Below are positions 7,876 through 16,971 of a stretch of 64,000 bases of DNA, in pieces. The stretch spans positions 62,001 to 126,000 of the forward strand of contig NZ_DASQNA010000033.1 of NCBI RefSeq assembly GCF_035645195.1, given 5' to 3'. Made by a program: the position numbers and the translations under genes. The notes beneath the pieces are model-generated. The model had not been told where the DNA came from. It worked only from the letters and a program-made list of their open reading frames with translations, and did no database searches. The stretch comes from Paenibacillus sp. GTDB taxonomy: Bacteria > Bacillota > Bacilli > Paenibacillales > YIM-B00363. Each line of letters begins with the position of its first letter. Positions within the stretch are counted from its first letter, which is position 1.

Positions 7876-7907
7876 ATCGTAAACCCTGACATCGGTGTGA
7901 AGGTCAA
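7876..7907 (-). promoter_or_regulatory. MerR-type promoter/operator of the merR-thioredoxin operon
   Basis: On the minus strand: -35 TTGACC (7902-7907), then a 19-20 nt spacer, then -10 TTACGA/TACGAT. The spacer carries the imperfect dyad ACCTTCAC-N6-GTCAGGGT. Overlong spacers with an internal dyad are the known signature of MerR-activated promoters. Confidence 0.75.
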
Positions 7908-7945
7908 TACCCATTTTTTCGCCATGGACCCGGGCACAATCCCCC

Positions 7946-7974
7946 TTGTGCGCGATTTTCGCGTGTGGTATACT
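7946..7974 (+). promoter_or_regulatory. Sigma-A promoter of the rimP operon
   Basis: -35 TTGTGC (7946-7951), 17-nt spacer, -10 TATACT (7969-7974) with an extended TGG element. It gives a leader of about 75 nt before rimP. Confidence 0.75.
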
Positions 7975-8008
7975 TTTCAAGTGATGTTGTCGATACTGCG
8001 GAATTAGG

Positions 8009-8036
8009 AGAGTGGGGAAACCCACTCTTTACGTTT
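8009..8036 (+). promoter_or_regulatory. rimP leader hairpin (terminator-like)
   Basis: AGAGTGGG paired with CCCACTCT around a GAAA loop, followed by TTACGTTTT, lies in the leader just before the rimP ribosome site. A hairpin of this sequence before rimP is, from memory, common in Firmicutes; attenuation is an inference. Confidence 0.6.
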
Positions 8037-8056
8037 TCCATAGAGGAGGTTTGATT

Positions 8057-8530
8057 GTGAGCGCATCGGGAGTGCAGCAAGCGGTTGCCGATCTGGTGAC
8101 GCCGTTCCTGGAGCGGGAGGGGTTCGAACTGGTCGAAGTGGAGTATGTCACCGAGGGCGGAAACCGGTATCTGCGGGTGTACGTGGACAAAGAAGGCGGC
8201 ATCGACATCGACGAGTGCGGACGAATCAGCGAGTATTTAAGCGAACAATTGGATCAGCAGGATCCGATCTCCGACGCTTACATATTGGAAGTATCCTCTC
8301 CGGGCGCGGAGCGCCCGCTCAAGAAGCCTGAGGATTACCGCCGGGCCGTGGGCAAAGACGTGTACATTACGACCGTGGAGCCCGTCGAAGGGAAGCAAGA
8401 ATTCGAAGGCCCGCTCGTCGCGTACGACGGCGAAACGGTAACCGTTAAGGCGGGCAAGAAGGGCAAAGGCAAAGAAGTCACGTTCGGAGTGGACAAAATC
8501 GCCAGCGCCCGCCTCACTATCATTTTCTAA
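8057..8530 (+). CDS. rimP: Ribosome maturation factor RimP
   Basis: A 157-residue RimP, needed for 30S subunit maturation. It has the typical N-terminal domain (FELVEVEYVTEGG, RYLRVYVDKEGGIDI), the C-R-I-S-E-Y motif and the signature EVSSPGAERPL, then the SH3-like C-terminal domain. The start is GTG 8057, 7 nt after AGGAGG. It opens the rimP-nusA-rnpM-ylxQ-infB operon, the standard bacterial arrangement, and precedes nusA by 35 nt. Confidence 0.96.
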   Translation: MSASGVQQAVADLVTPFLEREGFELVEVEYVTEGGNRYLRVYVDKEGGIDIDECGRISEYLSEQLDQQDPISDAYILEVSSPGAERPLKKPEDYRRAVGKDVYITTVEPVEGKQEFEGPLVAYDGETVTVKAGKKGKGKEVTFGVDKIASARLTIIF

Positions 8531-8565
8531 CTGGGGACGAAAGCGGAAGGGGGAATGACTTTCCA

Positions 8566-9660
8566 ATGAATACGGATTTTATCGAAGCATTGGCGGAAAT
8601 CGAGAGAGAGAAAGGGATCGGCAAAGAGGTGCTTATCGAAGCGATCGAAGCCGCCCTGATTTCCAGCTATAAGCGGAATTTCAATACGGCGCAAAACGTG
8701 CGCGTCGACATTAACCGGCTCACGGGCGTCATTCGCGTATACGCGCGGAAGACGGTCGTCGACGAAGTGCTCGATCCGCGCATGGAAATTTCGCTGTACG
8801 CGGCTCGGGAGATCAACCCGAACTATTCGCTGGACGATATCGTCGAGATCGAGGTGACGCCTCGCGATTTCGGCCGCATCGCGGCCCAAACCGCGAAGCA
8901 GGTCGTGACGCAGCGCATCCGCGAGGCCGAACGCGGACTCATCTATAACGCATTCGTCGACAAAGAGGAAGATATCGTCACCGGCATCGTGCAGCGGATG
9001 GATACGCGCAACTTGTACGTCGACCTCGGCAAAGTCGAAGCGGTCATGCCGCTGACGGAGATGATGCCGACGGATAAGTTCAAGCTGAACGACCGGATCA
9101 AAGGCTACATTACCCGCGTCGAGAACACGACGAAGGGGCCGCAAATCGTATTGTCCCGCACGCATCCCGGTTTGCTGAAGCGATTGTTCGAGCTCGAGGT
9201 GCCGGAAATTTACGACGGCGTCGTCGAAATTCGTTCCGTCGCGCGCGAAGCGGGATTCCGTTCGAAAATCGCCGTTTTCTCGCGTAACGACGACGTCGAT
9301 CCGGTCGGCTCCTGCGTCGGTCCGAAGGGCGCGCGCGTCCAGACGATCGTCAACGAACTGCGCGGCGAGAAGATCGATATCGTGCGCTGGAGCGAGAACG
9401 TCGAGGAGTTCGTCGCGAACGCGCTCAGCCCGTCGAAGGTCGTCGAGGTGAAGGTGCTCGAAGACGAAAAGACGGCGCGCGTCATCGTCCCGGATTACCA
9501 GTTGTCGCTGGCGATCGGCATCAAAGGGCAAAACGCGAGGCTTGCGGCGAAGCTCACGGGATGGAAAATCGATATCAAAAGCGAAACGCAGGCGGAAGAG
9601 GAATTCGGTCGTCCGCGCACGGAAGAGGCGCTGCCGCAAGATTCCGCCAGCTTCGATTAA
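8566..9660 (+). CDS. nusA: Transcription termination/antitermination factor NusA
   Basis: A 364-residue NusA of Firmicute length (no C-terminal acidic repeats). In order: the RNA-polymerase-binding N-terminal domain (NTDFIEALAEIEREKGI), the S1 domain (about residues 135-200, EDIVTGIVQRMDTRNLYVDLG) and two KH domains with PVGSCVGPKGARVQ and IGIKGQNARLAAKL. It controls pausing, termination and antitermination, and is co-transcribed with rimP and infB. The ATG follows a GGGGGAATGAC purine-rich stretch. Confidence 0.97.
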   Translation: MNTDFIEALAEIEREKGIGKEVLIEAIEAALISSYKRNFNTAQNVRVDINRLTGVIRVYARKTVVDEVLDPRMEISLYAAREINPNYSLDDIVEIEVTPRDFGRIAAQTAKQVVTQRIREAERGLIYNAFVDKEEDIVTGIVQRMDTRNLYVDLGKVEAVMPLTEMMPTDKFKLNDRIKGYITRVENTTKGPQIVLSRTHPGLLKRLFELEVPEIYDGVVEIRSVAREAGFRSKIAVFSRNDDVDPVGSCVGPKGARVQTIVNELRGEKIDIVRWSENVEEFVANALSPSKVVEVKVLEDEKTARVIVPDYQLSLAIGIKGQNARLAAKLTGWKIDIKSETQAEEEFGRPRTEEALPQDSASFD

Positions 9661-9688
9661 GGGCTACGGCTAAAGGGAGGTGATGGTC

Positions 9689-10021
9689 GTGAGAGTTCGG
9701 CGCGTACCGTTACGCAAATGCGTCGCTTGTCAGCAAGGCAAACCGAAGAAAGAGCTCATTCGTATCGTTCGTACGCCGCAAAGCGAGGTGCTCATCGACA
9801 TCACCGGCAAAAAATCGGGCCGCGGCGCGTACCTTTGCGGACAGGTTTCCTGCTTTACTTTGGCAAAGAAAAGCCGCGCACTCGACCGGGCGCTGAAAGT
9901 CCCGGTCGGCGACGACGTGTACGATACCCTCGCTCAAGAATTCATCCGGGTGGAAGACGAGTTTCGCGCATACCAAGCGGCTCTGCCCGACGAAGAGGAA
10001 GAAGGCGAAGTCACCGGATGA
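9689..10021 (+). CDS. rnpM: RNase P modulator RnpM (YlxR)
   Basis: A 110-residue YlxR-family RNA-binding protein, with RKCVACQQGKPKKELIRI at the N terminus and the diagnostic GRGAYLC motif. B. subtilis YlxR binds the RNase P RNA. The start is taken as GTG 9689, 8 nt after AAAGGGAGG; GTG 9680 and ATG 9683 lie too close to that site. The C terminus is an acidic tail (DEEEEGE). It overlaps ylxQ by ATGA. Confidence 0.93.
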   Translation: MRVRRVPLRKCVACQQGKPKKELIRIVRTPQSEVLIDITGKKSGRGAYLCGQVSCFTLAKKSRALDRALKVPVGDDVYDTLAQEFIRVEDEFRAYQAALPDEEEEGEVTG

Positions 10022-10347
10022 ACGATCGAGAGCGGACGTTGTCCTATCTTGGGCTGGCGCTGCGGGCCGGCAAACTGGCCAGCGGGGACGAAGGCGTGAT
10101 GAAGGCGGTTCGCAGCCGTACGGCTTGCATCGTGTTCGTCGCGAGCGACGCTTCGGACAACGCAAGAAAGAAATACCGGGATAAGTGCGAATATTACGGC
10201 GTGCCGATCAGCGACGTCTTCGACCGGCGGGAGCTTGGGCAAAGCGTCGGCAAGGCGGAGCGGGTCGTGGTCGCCGTTACGGATAAGGGGTTATCCGAGC
10301 TTGTCCGCAAGAGCTTGGCAAAACATGCGGAGGTGGGGTTTCATTGA
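10018..10347 (+). CDS. ylxQ: L7Ae-family ribosomal/K-turn protein YlxQ
   Basis: A 109-residue L7Ae/L30e-fold protein ([19 protein letters not shown], then [11 protein letters not shown], then [21 protein letters not shown] in pieces). B. subtilis YlxQ binds kink-turn RNA and is non-essential. It begins in the ATGA overlap with rnpM and ends in a TTGA overlap with infB, so translation is coupled through the operon. Confidence 0.93.
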   Translation: MNDRERTLSYLGLALRAGKLASGDEGVMKAVRSRTACIVFVASDASDNARKKYRDKCEYYGVPISDVFDRRELGQSVGKAERVVVAVTDKGLSELVRKSLAKHAEVGFH

Positions 10348-13103
10348 GCAAAACCGATAACAAATTGAGAGTATACGAATATGCGAAATCATTGAACATG
10401 AGTAGTAAGGAGATCATTACAATATTGAAGCGACTGGATATTCCGGTCAATAATCATATGAGTGTTATGGAAGATAATGCGGTTTCGGCGGTGGAAAAGT
10501 TCTTCAAAGACGTGAAGGCGAACGCCGCGGCGAAACGCGCAGCGGAGACCCAGGCCCATGGGTCCGGAGCAAACAGCGGGGGTGCATCTGTGACGACGGG
10601 CACAAAAGATCAATCGACACCAAGAAGAGATGACAACAGAGGAAATCAGGAGCGCTCGCAAGGCGACCAAGGTCAAAATCAGCGCTCGCAAGGGGATCGC
10701 CCGCAGGGCGACCGCGCGTACAACAGCAATCCGCGCCCGCAGGGCGACCGTCCGCAAGGGGATCGTCCGCAAGGCGACCGCCCGCAGGGCGATCGCGGCG
10801 GCTACAACCGTCCGCAAGGCGACCGTCCGCAGGGCGATCGCGGCGGCTACAACCGTCCGCAGGGCGACCGTCCGCAGGGCGGCGGCTACAATCGCCCGCA
10901 GGGCGACCGTCCGCAAGGCGGCGGCTACGGCAACCGCCCGCAGGGCGACCGTCCGCAAGGCGGCGGCTACGGTAACCGCCCGCAGGGCGACCGTCCGCAA
11001 GGCGGCGGCTACGGCAACCGTCCGGGCGGCGACCGTCCGCAGGGCGGCGGCTTCGGCGGTCGTCCCGGTCAAGGCGGCGGGCGTCCGGGCCAAGGCGGCG
11101 GACGTCCGGGCCAAGGCGGCGGACGTTTCGGCGGCGCGGCGAAAATTCCGGCACCGCCGGTCGACACGCGCACGCAGGCGCAGCCGACGCGCGAGCGGGA
11201 CCGCGACAAGGACAAGGAACGCGATCGCGATCGCGTGAACAAGTTCTCGGACGGCGAGTTCAGCGACGGCAAGGGCCGCAACAAGCGCAAAGGCGGAAAG
11301 TTCGGGAACGGTCGGAAAAATCAGCAGCCTTCGCGTCCGAAAGTCGACAATACGCCGAAGAAAATTATCGTCCGCGGCAACATGACCGTCGGCGAAACGG
11401 CGAAGCTGCTGCATAAAGACGCTTCCGAAGTCATCAAGAAGCTCCTGTTCATGGGCACGATGGCGACGATCAACCAAGAGATCGACATCGACATCATCCA
11501 GCTGCTTGCGGCGGAGTTCGGCGTCGAAGTCGAAGTGAAGATCGCGGAAGAGATCGACAACTACGACGAAATCGTCGAAGTCGACGACGAAGCGGACTTG
11601 GTTGAGCGCCCGCCGGTCGTTACGATCATGGGCCACGTCGACCACGGCAAAACGACGCTGCTCGACGCGATCCGGGAGACGAACGTCGTCTCGGGCGAAG
11701 CCGGCGGCATTACGCAGCATATCGGCGCGTACCAAGTCGAGGTTAACAACCGGAAAATTACGTTCCTCGATACGCCGGGCCACGAAGCGTTCACGTCGAT
11801 GCGCGCGCGCGGCGCTCAGGTGACGGACATTACGATTCTTGTCGTCGCCGCGGACGACGGCGTCATGCCGCAGACGAAAGAGGCGATCTCCCACGCGAAA
11901 GCGGCGGGCGTGCCGATCATCGTCGCGGTGAACAAAATCGATAAGCCGGATGCGGATCCGGACAAAATCAAGCAGGCGCTCACGGAATTCGAGCTCGTTC
12001 CGGAAGAGTGGGGCGGCGACACGATTTTCGTGAACATTTCCGCAAAACAGCGCACCAATCTCGACCAGCTGCTGGAGATGATTCTCCTCGTAGCGGACGT
12101 GCAAGAATACAAGGCGAACCCGAACAAGCGGGCGCGCGGCACGGTCATCGAAGCCGAGCTCGACAAGGGCAAAGGCGCGGTCGCTCGCGTCCTCGTTCAG
12201 AACGGTACGCTCAAGGTCGGCGATGCGCTCGTCATCGGCAACAGCTTCGGCCGCGTCCGGGCGATGGTCAACGACAAAGGCCGCCGCGTGAAGGAAGCGG
12301 GCCCGTCGACGCCGGTCGAAATTACCGGCCTCACGGAAGTGCCGCAAGCGGGCGATCCGTTCATGGTGTTCGAGGACGAGCGGAAGGCGCGCGAAATCGC
12401 CGAATCCCGGACGTCCAAGCAGCGCCAAGCGGATTTCGGGGCGAATTCCCGCGTCTCGCTGGATGACCTGTTCAGCAAGATCAAGGAAGGCGATCTGAAG
12501 GAACTGAACGTCATCATCAAGGGCGACGTGCAAGGTTCGGTCGAAGCGCTCAAAGGCTCGCTCGAGAAGATCGATGTCGAAGGCGCGCGCGTGCGCATTC
12601 TGCACACCGGCGTCGGCGCGATCACCGAGTCGGATGTCACGTTCGCGTCGGCATCCAATGCGATCGTCATCGGCTTCAACGTGCGTCCGGAGCCGGCCGC
12701 GAAAGCGACGGCCGATCAGGACGGCGTCGACATCCGACTGCACCGCATCATCTACAACGTCATCGACGAGATCGAATCGGCGATGAAAGGCTTGCTCGAT
12801 CCGATCTTCAAAGAGGTCGTACTCGGCCAGGCGGAAGTGCGCAACGTATTCAAAATCACGAAAGTGGGCACCATTGCAGGGTGTATGGTGACGCAAGGCA
12901 AGATCGCGCGCAACGCCGAGGTTCGCGTTATTCGGGACGGCGTCGTCGTTCACGAGGGCAAGCTGGACTCCCTCAAGCGGTTCAAGGACGATGCGAAAGA
13001 AGTGGCGCAAGGCTACGAATGCGGTATCGGCATCGACAAGTTCAATGATGTTCGAGAAGGCGACATCATCGAAGCGTTCGTGATGGAACCCGTAGAGAGG
13101 TGA
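10344..13103 (+). CDS. infB: Translation initiation factor IF-2
   Basis: A 919-residue GTPase that brings initiator tRNA to the 30S subunit. Parts in order: a helical IF2-N domain (residues 1-55, [16 protein letters not shown]); a long low-complexity region (about 60-330) made largely of R-P-Q-G-D and G-G-Y repeats and then charged KDKERDRDR; a second IF2-N domain (about 345-400); the G domain with [13 protein letters not shown] and NKID; domain II; and the fMet-tRNA-binding C-terminal domains. It starts at TTG, overlapping ylxQ. The repeat-rich N terminus is far longer than in B. subtilis (716 residues). Confidence 0.97.
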   Translation: MSKTDNKLRVYEYAKSLNMSSKEIITILKRLDIPVNNHMSVMEDNAVSAVEKFFKDVKANAAAKRAAETQAHGSGANSGGASVTTGTKDQSTPRRDDNRGNQERSQGDQGQNQRSQGDRPQGDRAYNSNPRPQGDRPQGDRPQGDRPQGDRGGYNRPQGDRPQGDRGGYNRPQGDRPQGGGYNRPQGDRPQGGGYGNRPQGDRPQGGGYGNRPQGDRPQGGGYGNRPGGDRPQGGGFGGRPGQGGGRPGQGGGRPGQGGGRFGGAAKIPAPPVDTRTQAQPTRERDRDKDKERDRDRVNKFSDGEFSDGKGRNKRKGGKFGNGRKNQQPSRPKVDNTPKKIIVRGNMTVGETAKLLHKDASEVIKKLLFMGTMATINQEIDIDIIQLLAAEFGVEVEVKIAEEIDNYDEIVEVDDEADLVERPPVVTIMGHVDHGKTTLLDAIRETNVVSGEAGGITQHIGAYQVEVNNRKITFLDTPGHEAFTSMRARGAQVTDITILVVAADDGVMPQTKEAISHAKAAGVPIIVAVNKIDKPDADPDKIKQALTEFELVPEEWGGDTIFVNISAKQRTNLDQLLEMILLVADVQEYKANPNKRARGTVIEAELDKGKGAVARVLVQNGTLKVGDALVIGNSFGRVRAMVNDKGRRVKEAGPSTPVEITGLTEVPQAGDPFMVFEDERKAREIAESRTSKQRQADFGANSRVSLDDLFSKIKEGDLKELNVIIKGDVQGSVEALKGSLEKIDVEGARVRILHTGVGAITESDVTFASASNAIVIGFNVRPEPAAKATADQDGVDIRLHRIIYNVIDEIESAMKGLLDPIFKEVVLGQAEVRNVFKITKVGTIAGCMVTQGKIARNAEVRVIRDGVVVHEGKLDSLKRFKDDAKEVAQGYECGIGIDKFNDVREGDIIEAFVMEPVER
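10650..11130 (+). repeat. In-frame tandem repeats coding RPQGD / GGGYGN units in infB
   Basis: About 480 nt of imperfect in-frame repeats encode tandem RPQGD units, then RPQGGGYGN units, then three RPGQGGG units (about residues 103-262 of IF-2). Synonymous variants such as CGTCCGCAAGG and CGCCCGCAGGG alternate, so the protein pattern is kept while the DNA drifts. Confidence 0.92.
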
Positions 13104-13109
13104 TAACGC

Positions 13110-13466
13110 ATGGCTAAAGTCCGTGTCGGACGCGTGGGAGAACAGCTGAAGAAAGAGCTTAGCCAGATCATCCAGATGGAATGGAAGGATCCCGGCATCG
13201 GGTTCGTGACGGTGACGGGCGTGGACGTAACGAACGACTTGTCGCAAGCGAAGGTGTTCATTAGCGTCTTAGGCAGCGACGAACAGAAGGAAGCTACGCT
13301 GAAGGCGTTCGCCCGAGGCAAAGGGTTCCTCCGTTCCGAACTCGGCAAGCGGATGCGGCTTCGGCACGTGCCCGATCTGCTGTTCCAATTCGACACCTCG
13401 ATCGAGTACGGCAGCCGCATCGAAAAGCTGCTCGAAACGATCAACACCGAGGCGGATCGGCCATGA
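13110..13466 (+). CDS. rbfA: Ribosome-binding factor A
   Basis: A 118-residue KH-type 30S maturation factor ([50 protein letters not shown]). It sits only 6 nt after infB; the ylxP gene found between them in B. subtilis is missing. Its stop overlaps nrnA by ATGA. The ATG is preceded by GAGAGGTGAT. Confidence 0.95.
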   Translation: MAKVRVGRVGEQLKKELSQIIQMEWKDPGIGFVTVTGVDVTNDLSQAKVFISVLGSDEQKEATLKAFARGKGFLRSELGKRMRLRHVPDLLFQFDTSIEYGSRIEKLLETINTEADRP

Positions 13467-14458
13467 ACGCGACGTTCCGTCCGGAAGCGTACCAAGAGGC
13501 GCTGCGCCAGGCGGCGGCATACATCCGGGACGGCGACGATTTCCTCGTCGTCTCCCACTTGTCGCCGGACGGCGACGCGATCAGCTCGACCAGCGCGATC
13601 GGGTTCATCCTGCAGGCGCTCGGCAAAACGTATACGTTGATCAACGAAGGCAGAACGCCGGAAAAATATAAACACTTGCTGGGAGGGCAGCCGATCGTCG
13701 ATTACGAACGAGAGGCGCCCAATCGGCGTTTCGAACGCATCATCGCCGTCGACTGCGCGGATTTCGCGCGGATCGGCGCGGTACATAACGTATTTTCCGA
13801 CAACGCGGCGCTGCTCAATATCGATCATCATCCGACGAACGACGACTACGGCGCGATCAACCTGATCAAGCCGACGGCCGCGGCGACGGTCGAGATCATT
13901 TACGAGCTTGCGGAGACGCTCGGGATCGCTTGGACGAAGCCGCTCGCGACGTGCATTTACGCGGGACTGTTGACCGATACCGGCGGGTTTCGGTATTCGA
14001 ACACGACGCCGCAAGTCATGGCGGTCGCCGAACGGATGCTGCGGCACGGGGCGGAAGGCGCGGCGCTCGCGGAGCAGCTGCTGGAGACGATGACGTATCC
14101 GCAGATGATGCTGTTGAAAGAGGCGCTGTCGACGCTGACGTTCACCGAGAACCGGAAAATCGCTTGGCTGTCGGTGACGAAAGAGACGCTGGACAAGCTC
14201 GGCGCGGCGGAGGAAGATACCGAGGGGCTCGTCAACTTGCCGCGCAACGTCGCGGGCGTCGAAGTCGGATTGCTGTTTAAGGAAAAAGCGCCCGGCACCG
14301 TGAAAGTGAGCCTTCGTTCCGCGGGGAATGTGGACGTGTCCCGTCTCGCGAAATCGTTCGGCGGCGGCGGGCACGTACGAGCGGCCGGCTGCACGATAAG
14401 CGGGACGGTGGACGACGCGGTCCGGCGCATGGTGGAAGCGGTGAGCGAACAATTATGA
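13463..14458 (+). CDS. nrnA: Bifunctional oligoribonuclease/pAp phosphatase NrnA (DHH family)
   Basis: A 331-residue DHH-DHHA1 phosphoesterase that degrades nanoRNA and dephosphorylates pAp. The metal motifs are [10 protein letters not shown], the VDCAD segment and DHHPTND; the DHHA1 signature [11 protein letters not shown] lies near the C terminus. It overlaps rbfA and truB by ATGA on each side. In B. subtilis nrnA lies elsewhere, but the rbfA-nrnA-truB order is frequent in other Firmicutes, linking RNA recycling with translation genes. Confidence 0.95.
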   Translation: MNATFRPEAYQEALRQAAAYIRDGDDFLVVSHLSPDGDAISSTSAIGFILQALGKTYTLINEGRTPEKYKHLLGGQPIVDYEREAPNRRFERIIAVDCADFARIGAVHNVFSDNAALLNIDHHPTNDDYGAINLIKPTAAATVEIIYELAETLGIAWTKPLATCIYAGLLTDTGGFRYSNTTPQVMAVAERMLRHGAEGAALAEQLLETMTYPQMMLLKEALSTLTFTENRKIAWLSVTKETLDKLGAAEEDTEGLVNLPRNVAGVEVGLLFKEKAPGTVKVSLRSAGNVDVSRLAKSFGGGGHVRAAGCTISGTVDDAVRRMVEAVSEQL

Positions 14459-15372
14459 CGGAATGGGAAGGCGTATTTCCGCTGTGGAAGGACGCCGGGA
14501 TGACGTCGCACGACTGCGTGTCGAAAGCGCGTAGACTGTTTCGGATGAAGCGCATCGGTCATACGGGCACGCTGGATCCTGACGTTTCCGGCGTGCTTCC
14601 GCTTTGTTTGGGGCGGGCGACCCGCATCGTCGAATATTTGCAGGAGCTGCCGAAGACGTACGAGGCGGAAATGACGATCGGCTACGCGACCGACACGGAG
14701 GACGCGAGCGGCGAGACGATCGAGCGCGCTTCAGAGGTGACGGTCGGCGAAGCCGACATTCGAGCGGCGGCGGAGCGCTTCGTCGGCGACATCGAGCAGA
14801 CGCCGCCGATGTATTCGGCCGTCAAGGTCGACGGCAAGCGGCTGTACGAGCTGGCGCGCGCCGGCGTGACGGTGGAGCGGAAATCGCGGACGGTGACGAT
14901 ACACTCCATCGACATTACCGACATTCGCCGGCAGGAGCCGTACGTCGTCGTCCGCATGACCGTCGTCTGCTCCAAGGGAACGTACATCCGGACGCTGTGC
15001 ACCGATATGGGGCGTTCGCTCGGTTATCCCGCGGTGATGTCCGCGCTCGTGCGCACCGGCTCCGGGCCGATCCGGCGCGAGCAGTGCGTCACGTTCGCCG
15101 AAGCGGAGCGGCTCGCCGCGGAAGGGCGGCTTGCGGACAAGCTCGTCGGCATCGGCGAGGCGCTGGACTTTGTGCCGCGCGGCGACGTGTCGCCGGCGGC
15201 GGTCGCGCCGGCGCTGCAGGGCCGGAAGCTGTACGCGAAGGCGGTGCGGCTCGAAGCCCCGCCGCGTTCGCCGGAGGAGCTGTTCCGCCTGTACGGCGAA
15301 GACCGGCTGATCGGACTGTACCGGATGGACGAAGCCGGCGAGACGTTCGTGCCGGTCAAGCTGTTCACATAA
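14455..15372 (+). CDS. truB: tRNA pseudouridine-55 synthase TruB
   Basis: A 305-residue TruB converting U55 of the tRNA T-loop to pseudouridine. The catalytic aspartate is Asp41 in GHTGTLDP; other family blocks are GRATRIVEYLQ, QTPPMYSAVKVDGKRLYELA and CSKGTYIRTL. The PUA-like C-terminal domain is present. It is translationally coupled to nrnA and followed by ribF after 39 nt. Confidence 0.97.
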   Translation: MTEWEGVFPLWKDAGMTSHDCVSKARRLFRMKRIGHTGTLDPDVSGVLPLCLGRATRIVEYLQELPKTYEAEMTIGYATDTEDASGETIERASEVTVGEADIRAAAERFVGDIEQTPPMYSAVKVDGKRLYELARAGVTVERKSRTVTIHSIDITDIRRQEPYVVVRMTVVCSKGTYIRTLCTDMGRSLGYPAVMSALVRTGSGPIRREQCVTFAEAERLAAEGRLADKLVGIGEALDFVPRGDVSPAAVAPALQGRKLYAKAVRLEAPPRSPEELFRLYGEDRLIGLYRMDEAGETFVPVKLFT

Positions 15373-15411
15373 CGATCGAGGCGTGTTTGGGCGAGGAGGA
15401 AACGCAGCAAC

Positions 15412-16365
15412 ATGAACATCGTGCATCTGGCATATCCGATCGCGGAGAGCGTTCTGCGATCGGTTCCCGCAGCGGGGCAAACGATGGCGATCGGGGATTT
15501 CGACGGCGTACACCTCGGACATCGGGAGGTGATCGGCCGGGCGGTCGCGGAGGCGCGGCGGCTCGGCCTGCCGTCGTCCGTCATGACGTTCCACCCTCAT
15601 CCGAGGGAGGTGCTCGGGTCGCCGCTGTATTCGACCTATCTGTCGCCTCCGGAGCGCAAGCTGGACCGGTTTCGCGAGCTCGGCGTCGATACGGTGTACA
15701 TCGTCGCGTTCGATTTGACGCTCGCCGCGCTGCCGCCGGCCGTCTTCGTCGAAGACGTGCTGAAGCCGCTCGGGGCGAAATCGATCGCGGTCGGCTTTAA
15801 CTTTACGTTCGGCCGCCGCGGCATCGGGACGTCGGCGATGCTGCGCGAGCTCGGGAACGGCGCGTTCGACGTGCACATCGTACCGCCGTTCCTCGTCGGA
15901 GGCGAGCGGGTCAGCTCGACGCTGATCCGCGAAGCGCTGTCGTTCGGCAACGTCGAACGCGCCGCGGCGCTGCTCGGCCGGCCTTACGAGGTCGACGGCG
16001 TCGTCGCGCGCGGCGAAGGCCGCGGCCGGACGATCGGCGTGCCGACGGCCAACGTGGCCGTGCCGGCGCACGCGGTGAAGCCGGCGAACGGCGTGTACGC
16101 CGTCGACGTCGTGCTCGACGACGGCACGGAGAAGAAGGGCGTCATGAACGTGGGGCTGAAGCCGACGTTCCACAGCGCGCTGCCCGCGCCGACGTGGGAA
16201 GCGCATCTGTTCGATTTCGAAGGGGATCTCTATGGGCGCACGCTGACGGTACGGTTCCGCTCTCATATTCGCGACGAGCGGAAATTCGAATCGGTCGGGG
16301 CGCTGGTCGAGCAAATTCGCGCGGACATCGAAGAGGCGAAGCGGCGGAATCCGTCTCCGGCATAA
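15412..16365 (+). CDS. ribF: Bifunctional riboflavin kinase/FAD synthetase RibF
   Basis: A 317-residue enzyme making FMN and FAD. The N-terminal nucleotidyltransferase has IGDFDGVHLGH and the SSTLIREAL motif; the C-terminal flavokinase has GEGRGRTIGVPTANV, NGVYAV and the MNVGLKPTF block. A strong GAGGAGG-type site precedes the ATG. It ends the rimP-ribF transcript; a separate promoter follows for rpsO. Confidence 0.96.
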   Translation: MNIVHLAYPIAESVLRSVPAAGQTMAIGDFDGVHLGHREVIGRAVAEARRLGLPSSVMTFHPHPREVLGSPLYSTYLSPPERKLDRFRELGVDTVYIVAFDLTLAALPPAVFVEDVLKPLGAKSIAVGFNFTFGRRGIGTSAMLRELGNGAFDVHIVPPFLVGGERVSSTLIREALSFGNVERAAALLGRPYEVDGVVARGEGRGRTIGVPTANVAVPAHAVKPANGVYAVDVVLDDGTEKKGVMNVGLKPTFHSALPAPTWEAHLFDFEGDLYGRTLTVRFRSHIRDERKFESVGALVEQIRADIEEAKRRNPSPA

Positions 16366-16390
16366 GTTGGAAATCGGGAGTATAAAAAGA

Positions 16391-16420
16391 TTGTATTTCG
16401 GCTATCATCTATGATATACT
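16391..16420 (+). promoter_or_regulatory. Sigma-A promoter of rpsO
   Basis: -35 TTGTAT (16391-16396), 18-nt spacer, -10 TATACT (16415-16420). Transcription would start near 16427 and give a leader of about 125 nt. Confidence 0.7.
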
Positions 16421-16426
16421 ACGAGA

Positions 16427-16550
16427 CGTTGTCGAATCCGCCTAAGGCCGCATCCGGCCCGGCTCGGCAGCGATAGAACCGCAGCTTGGCGTTCCGATTC
16501 ACCGACGGACGGCTAGGCTGACGGGGATCATACCAAGGAGGTGACCGAGG
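16427..16550 (+). promoter_or_regulatory. Structured rpsO leader, possible S15 autoregulatory element
   Basis: The leader is GC-rich and contains an imperfect long stem (about 16474-16520, pairing AGCTTGGCG-TTCCG with CGGACGGCTAGGCT) just before AAGGAGGTGA. S15 of Geobacillus is known to bind its own leader; that this leader is such a site is inferred from position and foldability. Confidence 0.45.
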
Positions 16551-16820
16551 ATGGCATTGACTCAAGAACGCAAGACGCAACTGATCGAGGAACATAAGGT
16601 GCACAGCAACGACACCGGTTCCCCAGAAGTGCAAATCGCTATCCTGACCGAGAACATCAACAACTTGACGCAACACCTGCGGGAGCACAAGAAAGACCAC
16701 CATTCCCGCCGCGGTTTGCTCAAGATGGTAGGCCAGCGCCGTAAGCTGCTTGCATACCTGAAGAACAAAGATGTAAAACGGTACAGCGCTTTGATCGAAA
16801 AGCTCGGCTTGAGACGCTAA
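16551..16820 (+). CDS. rpsO: 30S ribosomal protein S15
   Basis: An 89-residue S15, binding the 16S rRNA central domain. It has the standard sequence [20 protein letters not shown] in short blocks, [16 protein letters not shown], and ends KLGLRR. A near-ideal AAGGAGGTGA site precedes the ATG. It has its own promoter, a structured leader and a terminator, so it is a single-gene unit between ribF and pnp. Confidence 0.99.
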   Translation: MALTQERKTQLIEEHKVHSNDTGSPEVQIAILTENINNLTQHLREHKKDHHSRRGLLKMVGQRRKLLAYLKNKDVKRYSALIEKLGLRR

Positions 16821-16840
16821 CGGTCAAAAGGATACCCGAG

Positions 16841-16883
16841 AGCAACCGACTCTTCGCACCGAAGAAGCGGTTGCTTTTCTTTT
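16841..16883 (+). terminator. Intrinsic terminator of rpsO
   Basis: AGCAACCG pairs with CGGTTGCT, with an inner CTTCG/CGAAG stem, followed by TTTTCTTTT. Confidence 0.88.
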
Positions 16884-16971
16884 GGGACAAGGCATGAAAT
16901 GATTTACCTGAGGAAGGAAATAATACATACGATGCAGAATGTATGATAGATCGATATGAAGGAGGCAATGT

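Noticed and set aside
10700-11130. Repeats in infB as a CRISPR or minisatellite element
   Set aside because: They are in frame, of variable unit length and encode a continuous Gly/Arg/Gln/Asp tract inside IF-2, with no spacers.
10389-13247. A 952-codon open frame on the minus strand opposite infB
   Set aside because: It mirrors the codon pattern of infB in GC-rich DNA, is full of Arg/Asp/Leu runs and has no recognisable domain. The same holds for the long antisense frames over pnp, truB-ribF and korA.
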